From Acephala macrosclerotiorum (taxonomy: Eukaryota > Ascomycota > Leotiomycetes > Helotiales > Mollisiaceae), in the NCBI GenBank assembly GCA_014904845.1, contig MU119254.1, forward strand, positions 212,352 to 276,351: a DNA stretch of 64,000 bases. Direction: 5' to 3'. Each line of letters starts with the position of its first letter. Positions within the stretch are counted from its first letter, which is position 1. This document shows, in pieces, positions 22,939 through 34,170 of this stretch. The position numbers and the translations under genes are program-made. The notes under the pieces were generated by a model. The model saw nothing but the letters and a program-made list of their open reading frames with translations. It did no database searches and had not been told where the DNA came from.

Positions 22939-24143
22939 TTCGAGGTTGGTTCTTTGGATGAATGAGGTGGAATATAGGATTTGAAATCAATTGGTCCAAG
23001 TGAGAAAGAGGAAGTCGTTTTTGAGAAGTTGAAAGCTCTTCTAATCTCAGATGTTCGTCCCATCTTCCGATATTTATATCTCACCACTTACCCATTCCCG
23101 TCCATTATCAACGTCCACTCCCTTGCACTCGAAGGATAATATCATCCCCGGCAATCCATTCCGTGTAACATCCTCGGTAGTGCCAGGATAATGTAGCGAA
23201 AGGATTTTCCATCTGCATCACAATGTGGTAAGATTGAATGCTGACAGGTCCATCTGCAAAACAAAGCACAGACATTGAAAGCTGACAGGAGAGAGTTCTT
23301 TTGTTCTTGGTATTTACCGGATTAATCTGGCAATAGCTGGTCTTTAATATGGCAGGTAAGATTCCGAATGGATTTTCGGGGCCGTAAAGAGGTCGGCTAA
23401 AAAGGGGTAGGGTGGAGTGCAGGAGTTCGGTAAGGTCGTCGTTGGATCGATGAGGGTTTGGGTCAATCCCTCATCAACATATATCATGATGCTTAGCATT
23501 TACGAGTTCGAGGCCTTCCTTTGAGCTGCCAATGTCCAGCTAGCTCCATTTCTTGTCTTTGTGATTTCTCAATTGCGAGTGCGGGGTATTTGATCGACTG
23601 AGTTGCATCTGAAGTTCTAAATTTGGAAGAGATCATGAGCTTGATATATTGCTTAAGTCAATGTGAACAGCAGAAAGGAGAAAGCAGTGAGGTGATCGAG
23701 CTTTTGCCTCGTGTTCGAGATGCCGTTCTCGGCAGGACATTTCTTGCGAACACCCGCTCAGACTGCAGTCAGGATATCCTCGAGGATCACTTAAGCCGGA
23801 TGAAAGTTTATGAAATAATTTGCAATTGCGCAGTAATGTTATATATCAATAGAATCTTTTGATGAGCCAAGATCAGAAGACGCGAGTAGAGAAGGAAATT
23901 ATCACGTGCCTGATGAAGGTATCCTCTCGTTCCAAGGGAACATAAGCATTTCTCTCGAAATCAGGCAACAGCCAAGATAGATGTTAAACAGACCTAATGC
24001 AAAGCATATCATTCTCGACATTTGAATCCCCGATTGTCACGTCGTATTCCCCGTGACCTGCTCGTCGTTTTAACCTTATTCGACCCCACTTTCCCGCTCG
24101 ATTTAACCTTAACCCATCGAAACATTCCAGAAACAACCCTGAG
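22939..24143. other. Divergent intergenic
   Basis: Promoters of the small secreted protein (minus) and the DHODH gene (plus). A 79-codon plus frame at 23623-23862 has no recognised motif. Confidence 0.4.
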
Positions 24144-25298
24144 ATGGCCTCACAAGATCAACCTAAAATAGCCTCCCCTTCACCCTTCGGCATCGACCCT
24201 CCTCTCCTCAACTCCTCCAACCCCTGGGCAACCAACGAAGCAGACCTCTTGGCACTCTACAACTGTCCGTACACCGGCGCCGTCACGATAAGGACCTCAC
24301 TGTGGAAAGCATTCAAGCAACACCCTTCAACGCATCAATATACATTCTTTGATTCCAAACTGGGTCATGCCACTGCGAGCATCAATATCGATCTCCCGGA
24401 GGGCAGGGGCGACGTTCGGGAGAGCGAAACAAGCTCGCTGAATACATTAGGATATTCTCCAATCGCCTTCGAGGAGTACGTTTCTATGCTTTTGCGCATG
24501 AGTCAAGGTGGACATCTCTCTCCTCCAAACTCCCTGAATGACGGAATTAAGGAGAAGAAACGGAAACCGTTCATAGTCTCAGTCACCGGGACTGCGGAGG
24601 AAGTAGCTCAATGCGCAAGCCACCTGCTAACCGTTCTCAACGCCCCGGAAACGATATATCCCATCGCGTCGTCCGATGCCAAGACTTCGGATCTAGATCT
24701 GATGATGGAGATAAATCTGTCTTGTCCTAATATCCCCGATAAACCACCTCCAGCATATTCCCTCCCTTCTCTCGTGGAATATGTTGCTGCTCTTCATACC
24801 GCAAAGCAGAATGCTCCACCTAATTATATTCGACCTCTTCATATTGGGATCAAGACCCCCCCTTACACATATACTGGTCAATTCCAGATCTTAATCGACG
24901 CCCTGGAGAGTTCTGTCGGTCTGGAAGGTGGATGTCCCATCTCTTTCATCACTGCAACCAACACCCTGGGAAATTGTCTTGTGATGAACGAGAAGAATGA
25001 CGCAGCTCTGGAATCAGCGAATGGGACAGGCATTGGAGGTATGGCTGGCGATGCACTACATCCACTTGCTCTCGGAAATGTGAAGACGATTCGCACCATG
25101 CTGGATAGCTCTCCCCACCCTTCAATCAAGAACATCTCCATTATTGGAATTGGAGGGGTAAGTGACGCAGCTGGATTCAAGAGAATGAAGAATGTCGGTG
25201 CAGTAGCAGTAGGAGTAGGAACAGCTCTTGGTTGTGAAGGAGTAGGGATTTTTAAAAAGATCACTTCCAGTTTATCTGATCAAGATCTTGCAGTATAA
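24144..25298 (+). CDS. Dihydroorotate dehydrogenase-like protein, class 1A type
   Basis: A single open frame of 384 aa without introns. It matches the FMN-dependent TIM-barrel dehydrogenases of the soluble, fumarate-using class 1A (yeast URA1, Lactococcus PyrD-A). Visible motifs: EINLSCPNIPDKP around residues 189-200, with the active-site Cys at 194; HIGIKTPPY with the FMN-binding Lys; ATNTLGN; GIGGMAGDALHPLALGNVKT; IIGIGGVSDAAGF; VGTALGCEGVGIFKKI at the phosphate-binding end. The usual early Lys of the ITK-S-S/T motif is Arg here (VTIRTSL), so substrate or cofactor handling may differ. No mitochondrial or membrane segment, so cytosolic. It would oxidise dihydroorotate to orotate in pyrimidine synthesis, unless it has been recruited to another role. 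Lack of introns among intron-rich neighbours fits the bacterial origin proposed for this class in fungi. Confidence 0.85.
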   Translation: MASQDQPKIASPSPFGIDPPLLNSSNPWATNEADLLALYNCPYTGAVTIRTSLWKAFKQHPSTHQYTFFDSKLGHATASINIDLPEGRGDVRESETSSLNTLGYSPIAFEEYVSMLLRMSQGGHLSPPNSLNDGIKEKKRKPFIVSVTGTAEEVAQCASHLLTVLNAPETIYPIASSDAKTSDLDLMMEINLSCPNIPDKPPPAYSLPSLVEYVAALHTAKQNAPPNYIRPLHIGIKTPPYTYTGQFQILIDALESSVGLEGGCPISFITATNTLGNCLVMNEKNDAALESANGTGIGGMAGDALHPLALGNVKTIRTMLDSSPHPSIKNISIIGIGGVSDAAGFKRMKNVGAVAVGVGTALGCEGVGIFKKITSSLSDQDLAV

Positions 25299-25590
25299 AC
25301 TTTTGAACCTCGAAATATCAGATCAGCTATTCCCATTTCGACGAATTTGACTCCATGTGTAGACATTATCAAGAATCGAATTTGATTGATGGTGTGTCTC
25401 ACACACATAATAATAAAATAAATCTGTCGAGCGTAAATGTTGCTCTTTCCTATTCCTCTAATAATTTACCTCCCCACCGATTCCTTCACTTTTCCACTTC
25501 AATCCTCCCCACAACTCCCTTCTCTCCAATCATCTAAACTCCGACCGAGTCCATCTATTCCATTCTCATCTACCAAGCGACAGAGCACAC

Positions 25591-26690
25591 CTACGAAATC
25601 TGCAGAACCATAGGACCAGCAACAGTGATAGCGTCGGTGAGCGTGTTATCAGCTGGTGCCGCGTTTGTGAGATGCAAATAAGCGATACCAGCCAAGTTCT
25701 GGGGCACGGTACACGCTCCATTGGTGAAAGCAGTGAACGCAGCTCCACCCGGCAATCCACCATTGACGAAGGCACAGTTGGTTCCACCAGTTGCCGCAGT
25801 GGTGACTTGAACTTGGGTACCCGCGGCAATGGTTCCATTCTGGCTAGCAGCCGCTTGGGAACCAGCCGTCATGGTCAAAGCTGGGAAAGGAGTAATGGCC
25901 AAGTTGGATCCGGATGGGCAGGAAGAGATGAATCCTGCGGCCAAGGTGAAAACGGCGCGGATGCCGAGGGGAGTGTCGAATGCAGATGGAATGGCGGCGG
26001 CTTTGGAGGCGGTGCGGATGAAGGTTTGATGTCTGGCTTCGACGGTGACGATTTCGGCGGCGACGGTCAAGATCGCGGGTGTCTTGACGAGGGGAGCTGC
26101 TGCCAAGTATCTAGTTTTCCCATTAGCAAGATTTGGATGAGAGAGGAGCAAGGACTTACGCAGAGACGCCAATATTTTCAAGAACACCGGCAGTGGCGAC
26201 CATTGCTTGTGCGGTGGTGAATCCAAAGTTATACGTGCATGGTTGGACGGGTGCTGTTCCTGCTCCGGCAATGGCACTGGTGAGAGTCGTGACGTGCGTT
26301 TGCTCTGTTCCTCCGATGGACTTCAAGTTCGCGATGTCTTGTGTGGTGAGACCCAATGCTGCGAAGTCAGAGTCTGGGAATTTGGTGAAGCCTTGTTGGT
26401 AGAAAGCTGTCTCCAGGTTCTCGGCTGTCAGGGCACTAGGTGAGGATTAGCTTCATGTACACGAGAGTGATGATTGACACAACATACAATTCGAGAATGT
26501 CAATGTCGGTAAGTCCATCTGGTAGTCCAGTCGCTGGGTCTTGTCTTGACTCGAGATTCTTTCTTGCGAGGACACCGGCATCATATGCTCTTCTCATCTG
26601 TGGGCTCATCTTTGGCAACGCTGGGTACGTGCTCGCAACAGCCACCATTCCAACCGTCATCGCCCCTAAGATCTGTCTGATGCTAGGCAT
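25591..26690 (-). CDS. Secreted ferritin-like domain protein (Rds1 type)
   Basis: Three exons: 26690-26488, 26435-26160 and 26110-25591 (introns 52 and 49 nt), 999 nt, 332 aa. A signal peptide (MPSIRQILGAMTVGMVAVAS) is followed by a short propeptide-like region. The ferritin-like four-helix bundle starts at LTDIDILEFALTAENLETAF across the first junction and includes FTKFPDSDFAALGLTTQDI, TEQTHVTTLTSAI and, after the second junction, VAAEIVTVEARHQTFIRTAS. The Glu and His residues spaced in these helices (ENLE, EQTH, EARH) are those expected to ligand a di-metal site. The C-terminal part is Gly/Ala/Thr-rich beta sequence. The family includes the Schizosaccharomyces stress-response protein Rds1; filamentous fungi have many secreted paralogues. 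Precise role unknown. Confidence 0.82.
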
Positions 26691-28254
26691 GTTGAAGGAA
26701 GTTGTGTGTTGGTCTTCGAAAAGGTATGTATGGTGGAAGATAAGTAATTGTATGCTCAACAAGACCAGCCTGAGCTATTACAATAAGGTGAAGATATTAA
26801 AAAAGTATTAAAGTTCGAAGCGTGAAGGGAACCAAATGAGTGGAAGCGATTGTCCTTTGTGTTCGTTGAAAGCAAACCAGCGCTTGAAAAGGGTATCTAG
26901 AAGGCAATGAGGGTATTTCTTCCAAACACGGGGATGCGGGCGAGTTAAGAAGCAGCCAGCAGAGAGCTTGGCATGCCCACGGGACGAAGCTTGACCGGCG
27001 AGGATCCGTTCACTACGTAACAACCTTAAAAAGCACTCTTGGCCCCAGGAAGTGGGATATCCGAAAGCCCATGAAAGTCCATCGGCCCCTGCTTCAAGCT
27101 TCGCTGACAGCGGGAATCTCCCCAACCGTAGGGGCAGCGAAGCTGGAACAAGCCTCGCCGCAGCCAATCGCGAACCATGTATGGACTGAATGTTCCACTG
27201 GAATCATCACTTCAGGGTTCGCATTGGACAGAATAGTGAAGGGTAAAGAAGCTTAACGATTAAAGGGACGAATTGTTCCGGCGTGGGCATGACACTGGGC
27301 GTGGGCAGGCGCTCGGTTGTGAAAAGGGGCAGCGGACCCGAGGGGTTGCTGTGTCAGGCTCGTTTGAGAACATGCATCACCGACCTTCTCGCCTAGGGGA
27401 CAGAACAACGGGTGAGCCGTGCACACGGAAGACGAAGAGCCTCGAATTTCCTGCCATATCATCACTCCAATGGTTGACCGCTGAATTGGCTCGAATTCTG
27501 CCAAGATGCACGGAAGCGTTTGAAGGTGCCACTCCGAACAATTCACGTTGCATGAACCCGTCCTGACAGGATAATGCCGACTCGTATACCTTCCTTCCGT
27601 TCTCTCACATTCGTAAGGCTGATCGCAAGGCCTTGACAGTATATTACACGATCGCAGCCTCTTCCTGCCCGCAAGGCCAAGACTATTCGTTTTCGCAGCT
27701 GAGGTCACCCTGTTGGCGCCGTGGCCTTGACCATCAGGTCGTCGCGGCCGAGGACCTGAAGACCTGGGGTAGGCGGATAAAATGGTTCATCGAAGAGTGA
27801 AAACTCAATCAACTGAAGTGACTGGCATATGTGACAAGAACAGGGTCTGCGAGAGGACGGCATTGATGGCCGCGCCTGGGGAGGCATGTAATTTACGCTA
27901 ACGACTATGATGCAAACGCTAAAGCAAAGGAAATACATTGAGCAGCCATTGATATATCTGTGTGGGCTTGACTTTTGCGACTCCCACTTCCCTCGTCCGT
28001 CAAGGTCATCCACAGTCATCTCATCTCATCCCCCGACTACTGATCATCCCGGTGACAATCTTACAATGAAAATTATTCCTGCTCAGATCTATATTGATCA
28101 CGAGCACGAGACACTTCATATGCGTACACAGAAGCTGTCCCAGACATCTGTGCATGTTCTCGTACCGATATTCCCACAAAAAAGTAGGACCTGTACGACA
28201 CAATACCGCCCAAAAATCCATAGTATTCTTCGTAAGTAGAGATCCATAGACAGA
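26691..28254. other. Intergenic, nothing recognised
   Basis: About 1.6 kb between the Rds1-type gene promoter and the 3' end of SSD1. Short frames on both strands (longest 151 codons minus, 27253-27708) have no coding signals I trust. Confidence 0.4.
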
Positions 28255-31200
28255 TCATAGAGCGTACGGGTTGAGCGAGCGAATGGTAAGGCAACTGTAC
28301 TTCAGTTAGTAGTGGTCATGGAAGGAATGGAGTAAGGAAACTTACGGAGGACTCTTGGTGAGGTCCGTCTTCAAAATCACTGGTACCCGTGTCATCTCCT
28401 TGACATCTTGGATGTATTCGCCATTCTCCTCGCGGAGAGTGAAGAACTTCAAGTACTTCTCCTTGGCGCTCAACTTGGCCTCAACTGGCTCACCAGGGTG
28501 GACCTTCGAGTCAGATCGCGTGCGGTGAAGATTGCCAGCGGCAGTCAATGAGTTCTTGGTCGGAGAGGGAGGCACGCTCTGGGTTGGTCGTTCAGCAAGA
28601 GAGACTCCGGCAAGACTGTCGGCGATATCAGAAACATCGTCTTCGTCATCGAAGAGAGCGTCAACGTCGTCGGTAGAGATGGTACCAGTCTCCATTTGCT
28701 TGCGTTGAGCCTCTTCATGCTCCTTCTTGGCTCGCTCAGCAACGGCAGCTTGCTTGGCGGCGGCTGCAGCATTTGTAGTACGCTGAGATGCACCCGGCTT
28801 GGGACGCTCATCCTCTGGAACATATGCAGATGACGGAACACCCTTCTCCCAGTACAACTCCAAGATGCGCTCGTTCTTGCGGAACTCAGCCTTCTTCAAA
28901 GGAAGCTGATCGCAGTGAACTCTCTTCTCGAAACCATACTCTGGGATGAGAACGTCAAAGGCAGAATCGTACACACAAAGAACAATACCTTCGCTGATGA
29001 GCTCACCACCAACCTCCTCACGCTTTCGGTCCATGATTCGGCAAGATTCGATGTGAACACTTTGCTCCTGGGCATTTTGAGACGAATCTTTCTTAGTGTT
29101 GCAAGATTCGGTGGTCTTGACGAGGTTCTCGATATCCTCATTGTAGTCGATCTTGCCTTCAGACAGGACTGCCTCCAACTGACGATGAACAACCAGATCA
29201 GCGTATCTTCGAGATGGGTTGGTGAAGTGAGTATAGAGAGGTAGGTTGAGAGCATAATGAGGCCAGAGGTGTTGAGGTGTCTTTCCAGCAATGTAGTACT
29301 TGGCGCGATGCATGGCCTTGACCAATAAGGTTTCCATTCCCTTTCGGATCTCAGTATCTTCCACCTTGAAGAGACTGTTCTGCAGAGTTCCACTGCTTGT
29401 GGTATCCATCTCATAGCCGATCTTGTTCATGCGCTCGGCGAATGTTGTCAGGCGACGAGGATTTGGTGGACTTTGTCGGCGGAGAAGAGCCTTTTCGGGA
29501 AGACCTTGAGCAATCTTCTGTGCGACATATGTGTTTGCCTTGTGCATCAATTCTTCGATCAGCTCGTGAGATGGGGTCGAGTCGAAGATGTTTTGCTCCA
29601 CAGGGACATTCTCATCGTCAAGTTGGTAGATTAGTCGGAGGGGAGCAATAGTTTCGCCGTCTGTACCGAGCCGGTATTCCCGCCACTTTTGTGCAACGGC
29701 CTGTAATATCGTTAGTCAGGGTGGAAAGATACCGAAGCGATGACTTACATGCAGGATCTGGATGTCCTTGACCTCAGCGCCGTCAAGCTTGGTATCGAGG
29801 TGACCAGAAAGAACTGCGTCAACCTCCTTATACGTCAACTTGCCGGAGCTCTTGATGATACTCTTTCCAATCCACGTCTCCTCATCTTCAACAGTACCAG
29901 TGTGAGAATTGACCTTGAAGACAACACTGACGGTAAGTCGGTCCTTGCCGGGCACCAGTGAGCAGATCTCAGAGGCAAGCTTGGGTGGTAGCATCGCGCA
30001 CGATCTATTCATCAGATAAACAGCGGTGCCTCTCTTCCGAGCTTCACGATCGACCAGAGAGTTGGCTTTGATGAAGTGAGCGACATCTGCAATGTGGATA
30101 CCAATCTCAATCTTGCCGTCCTCTTGAGTCTTGACATGGATGGCATCGTCCAACTCATTCGCACCGTTGGGATCAATAGTGAAGGTCTTTTCATCTCGAA
30201 AGTCACGACGAGAAGCAATAGCAGCCTCATCTTCCTTTTCAAGAGACCACTCGTCAAGTCCTACACTTCGAGTGACAGCGTCAGAGAACTCGTCAGAAGC
30301 GAAGTTGTTGTCTCGAAGGAGAGCATCAGTCTCGACCTTCAACTCGCCCATCTTGCCAAGTTGCTCGACGAGGGTACCGAAAGGATGTAATGAAGTGATT
30401 GGCCATCTCTTGATGCAAGCCACGAAGATTCGATCAGCATAGTCCTGGTGCTTCTCAACAAAATCACGTGGAGCTTGCTCGGTGGGGATGGCAATCAGTG
30501 GGACTCGCTTGCTAAAGCAGAAAGATGGTTAGCGATGAAGCCAAGAGCGAGGAAAGAACATAGGGGGGGGGGGGAATGGGTGCTTACTCGGTAGGTTTGA
30601 ACCAGACGATCTTCGGCTTGTCTTGCTGTCTCTGTTCCTGATGACGTCCGGAGTTGCCATCACGAGCTTGACGTTCAGCTTCTTGCTTCTCCTTCGTGGC
30701 TTGGCTACTGGGACGAAGCAAGCCAAGGGTGCCGGAGAACATTTGACCAGCGACACGCTCAATAACTGCTACAATGTGTCCTGCATAGAGGGGTCTTTGG
30801 TCGTCGTTGACTTCCTCTTCTTCAACGAGGAGAAGACTTTGTCCTTCAACTTCGACATCGTCATTCTTCTTCTGCGTGGGTCGCTGTCTCAAGCTACCAC
30901 GTCGTCGAATTCCGCCTTCACCAGTGCCAGATTCTTGGTCACCGTTGGTAGAGTTATCTCGGTGAGATCTGTCGTTGCCATTGCTCGAACCACCTCGAGT
31001 GTCGGTGATGTCCTTGCGCTTCTTCTTTTCTTCTTTTTCGCGTTTCTGACCCCAGACTTCGTCAACATCAAGCAATTCAACTGCAACAAGATCTCCCTCC
31101 AAAGCTCTGTTGCGATCCTTGCTGCCGCAGATGAAAATGTCGGCATCTAGAAGCCCATCTTGGGTTGAAACGTATGCATCACTGCGGTTCTTCTTGTTGA

Positions 31201-32690
31201 CACGGAGAATACCAGAGACCAATTGTCCATCTCCCAAAAGCGCAGGTAGAGTGGCTTGTGGAAGGTAGGGCGTGAAGAGGGTCTTGCGCTGTTGTTGTTG
31301 CTGTTGAGCATTCAATTGTGGTGCATGCTGGCTGCCGCCGAGACCCATATTGCCGTTCATTTGAGCAGCCTGCAGAGCTTGAAGCTGGTTCATCTGCAGA
31401 GGGTTCAATTGTTGACCAGGGTAGAGAGGTTGTTGGACGAGAGCCATTTGACCTTGTGGTAATTGAACAAGCTGGGGTTGACCTCCGTATTGGAAGTTAC
31501 CAAGGTTGTTGATTGACTGGTTGACAGAGCCGCGATTGCGATGACCAGGTTGAAAGCCACCCTGTTGACCTTGGAAGTTGCCCATCTGACCTTGTTGATC
31601 CTGTTGAGGAGCTTGGCCTTGAGCGGGTTGATTTCTCCAGTTGCCTTCGAAGTTTCGTGATGACTGTCGGTTGTGACCAGTAGAGCTACCGCGTCTTTGG
31701 AAGTCGGTTTGTCCGCCAGCTCCAGCATCTGCGGTTGCTTGCATTGGTGGGAATTGGAATGATCCGCCACCACGCATTGCTGAACCACCTCTGCCATTGG
31801 CACCAACCGCCATGCTTTGACTCCGACCATGTCCGCTGCCCCTACCACGAAGGCTTGCACCTGTGCTTGCATGGTTGCCTTGCCCTTGATTTTGTGTATT
31901 CTCCTCCCCTGATGGACTCTCTGTGCGTTCTGTAGGGGCTGCACCTGCAGTACCAGGAATTGGGAATTGGAATCCAGATGTGGTTCGCTTCTGCTGAGCT
32001 AACTCTGCAGCCTTCTTGGCTTCAGGCAGTGCAAGGGAGTGGCGACGTTGATGTCCGCTGCCTGGAGGTCCTCCACCACGGCCACCTCTGCCAGAACTAT
32101 CTCCTCTGTTGTGTCCTCCGATATCGCTATAGCCTGAAGCTGAAAGCCCGGATGACGGAGCAGGAGGAGGGCCCATTCCCATGTTTGGAAGTGCCGATTG
32201 ATTACGGCGATGTGATAGGGGTTGTGTTGGTGCGCCCATCGGTGTATTCATCTGCTGCTGTTGCTGCATCTGATTCGGGAATTGAAATGCATTTTGTGGT
32301 GATAGACCGTGCATTTGCTGAACAGGATATCCACCACCAGCTAACTGTTGGGTCGGTGGGATCATGCCCATGTTCACATATTGTTGGTGTGTCGCTTGAA
32401 TCTGCTGTTGCTGTTGCTGGAGCAGTTCGATTTGTTGTTGAATCGCCAGTTGTTCCACTATAGAGATGACCTGTTAGTATAGTGTTGATGCTGGGGAGGT
32501 GATGCTGGGGTATGACGACAGGCGAGCCTTTGAGGCTATCAAGAGAGCAAAACAACTTACTTCCAGGAGAAGAGAACATGCTCATCAAAGGCGTCAGCTC
32601 CGAGGGACTTCTTCTATGGGCAATGTGAAGCCGACGGCCTGCGGGACCAGGGACACCACCTTGAGGTGGTTGATTTTGCTGATGCTCCAT
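28255..32690 (-). CDS. SSD1: SSD1/GUL-1/Sts5 homologue, RNase II-like translational repressor
   Basis: Five exons: 32690-32561, 32457-30588, 30511-29749, 29700-28346 and 28294-28255, total 4158 nt, 1385 aa. The order is that of fungal Ssd1: a long Gln/Gly/Asn-rich disordered N-terminus (QQQIELLQQQQQQIQ), cold-shock-like domains (QLVSGILRVNKKNRSDAYV), an RNB domain, and a C-terminal beta-barrel ending SLNPYA. The RNB active-site motif reads TIDPNGANELDDAIH (about 778-792); the family consensus has Asp where Glu-788 stands, in keeping with Ssd1 being a nuclease-dead RNA-binding protein. Ssd1 represses cell-wall and polarity mRNAs and moves to P-bodies and stress granules under NDR/Cbk1 kinase control. 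The last exon of only 40 nt encodes the conserved LTIRSLNPYA tail. A run of 12 G (plus strand) lies in intron 2. Confidence 0.92.
30563..30574. repeat. 12-nt homopolymer in SSD1 intron 2
   Basis: Twelve consecutive G on the plus strand (C in the transcript) between donor and branch site of intron 2. Prone to length errors in sequencing and to slippage in vivo; being intronic, it does not affect the frame. Confidence 0.95.
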
Positions 32691-34170
32691 GACGGAACGA
32701 TGCACGTCGAGTGCGAAGGAATTGGGCGTGGAGTTGTGTGCAATCCAAATGATTGTGGGTGAGTGATCAAATGAGGGCAAAGGAGAGGATATGAAGGAGG
32801 AGGTGAAGGAGCGATTCTCGAGGATTCGAGGATGTGGGAGGAATAGAGAGTGAGGGAGAGAAGAAGAGGAGGTCGAAAGTGTTTGGTTTGGTTTGGAGTC
32901 CGGGAAAGGTTGCGTTGCGTTGATGCTCTTGGCTGTGCCTTCCGTTTGGGTTTAGCGCCTCTGCTGTGCTGCGGTGCGGTGCACTTGCCGTTCTAGCACG
33001 ATCACGTGCCTCTGGTACGTAGCGCTTTCGACGAACTCGTATTGCGATCCCGATCAAATGTTGCGTCTAGATACGAGAAGAAAGTCGAGAACGAGTTGAC
33101 TTGTTCGTAGTGACGAGTTCGACGACGAGGAAAAACAAGAAGCGAAGTCGGTAGCTCTGTCCTCATTCACTCGATACCTTAGTTAAAACCTGAGGCTATA
33201 AATGGTGGCGGCCGAGTCAGTGGGAGTGGGAGAGGGAGAACAAATCTATGAACCAACGTCCACCAACATCTGTCCCAATTGAATGCGGCTTATGCTTGTT
33301 TCACATGCAGATGTAACCAATGGCTCCTGAACCCGGGAACCCTGTCATCAAGCTTTGGTTTCTATCTTTGAAATGCCCTCACTCTCCACGCACGCTCACC
33401 TTCAGTGAATGTCATTTCTCCCGATGAACATTGACATGCATTTGAAGTTTATGCAAAGTATATGGACTGCAAGCGGGTAAGACAGGAGGACATGACGCTC
33501 AATTCTCACAATTTCACTTCAACTTTACTTTCTGAGTGGGAGATCGTTGCCTTACGTTGGAAAGATCTGCCGAGCTGCAGTGTGAATCATTGTCATCAAG
33601 AAGTACAAGAACGATATGCTCTTAACCGTATCTATTAATGATTGACTTAATGGCAGCTGACGATGCCTGACAACATGACTCTAGTAAATACATCAAAACC
33701 GACTAATCCCAAGAAATTCTTGTTCGAGCTCCAATCCCAATCATTACTATCAACGACAATGTTTTCGTAATCCAATTTCGATGCTGGTTGGGGACAATGA
33801 TCGCCAACACACCTCGGCCACATCACTAAGTCACAGCATCGCTGGCGGAGTATGGTACTTGGAAGTACGTTATTGGGACAATATCTGAACATTCTGAATA
33901 CAGGTTTTGTAAATCATTTCATTGCAAACAAGTAAGAATAACAAGAAGTGACATGCAGAAAATCACGCAGTCGTCGAGGTTGTAGAACCCATGCCCATGT
34001 TGCAACTTGCAAGCTAAGAGCGGTGTAAAGTGGCAGAAAACGTATCTCGACCTGCACGCGTCCGACTTGTCACCATCAACTCTGACCATGCCAACGCGAA
34101 AGCTCTGCCTTAACGACAACAGTGAATCTACTCGGCTACCGAGCTAAATTCTCAATGTGCGCACACAAAA
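32691..34170. other. Divergent promoter region of SSD1 and GLE1
   Basis: The transcript-sense strand upstream of SSD1 is pyrimidine-rich at about 32831-32880 (5' leader or core promoter type CT tract). No other gene seen. Confidence 0.45.
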
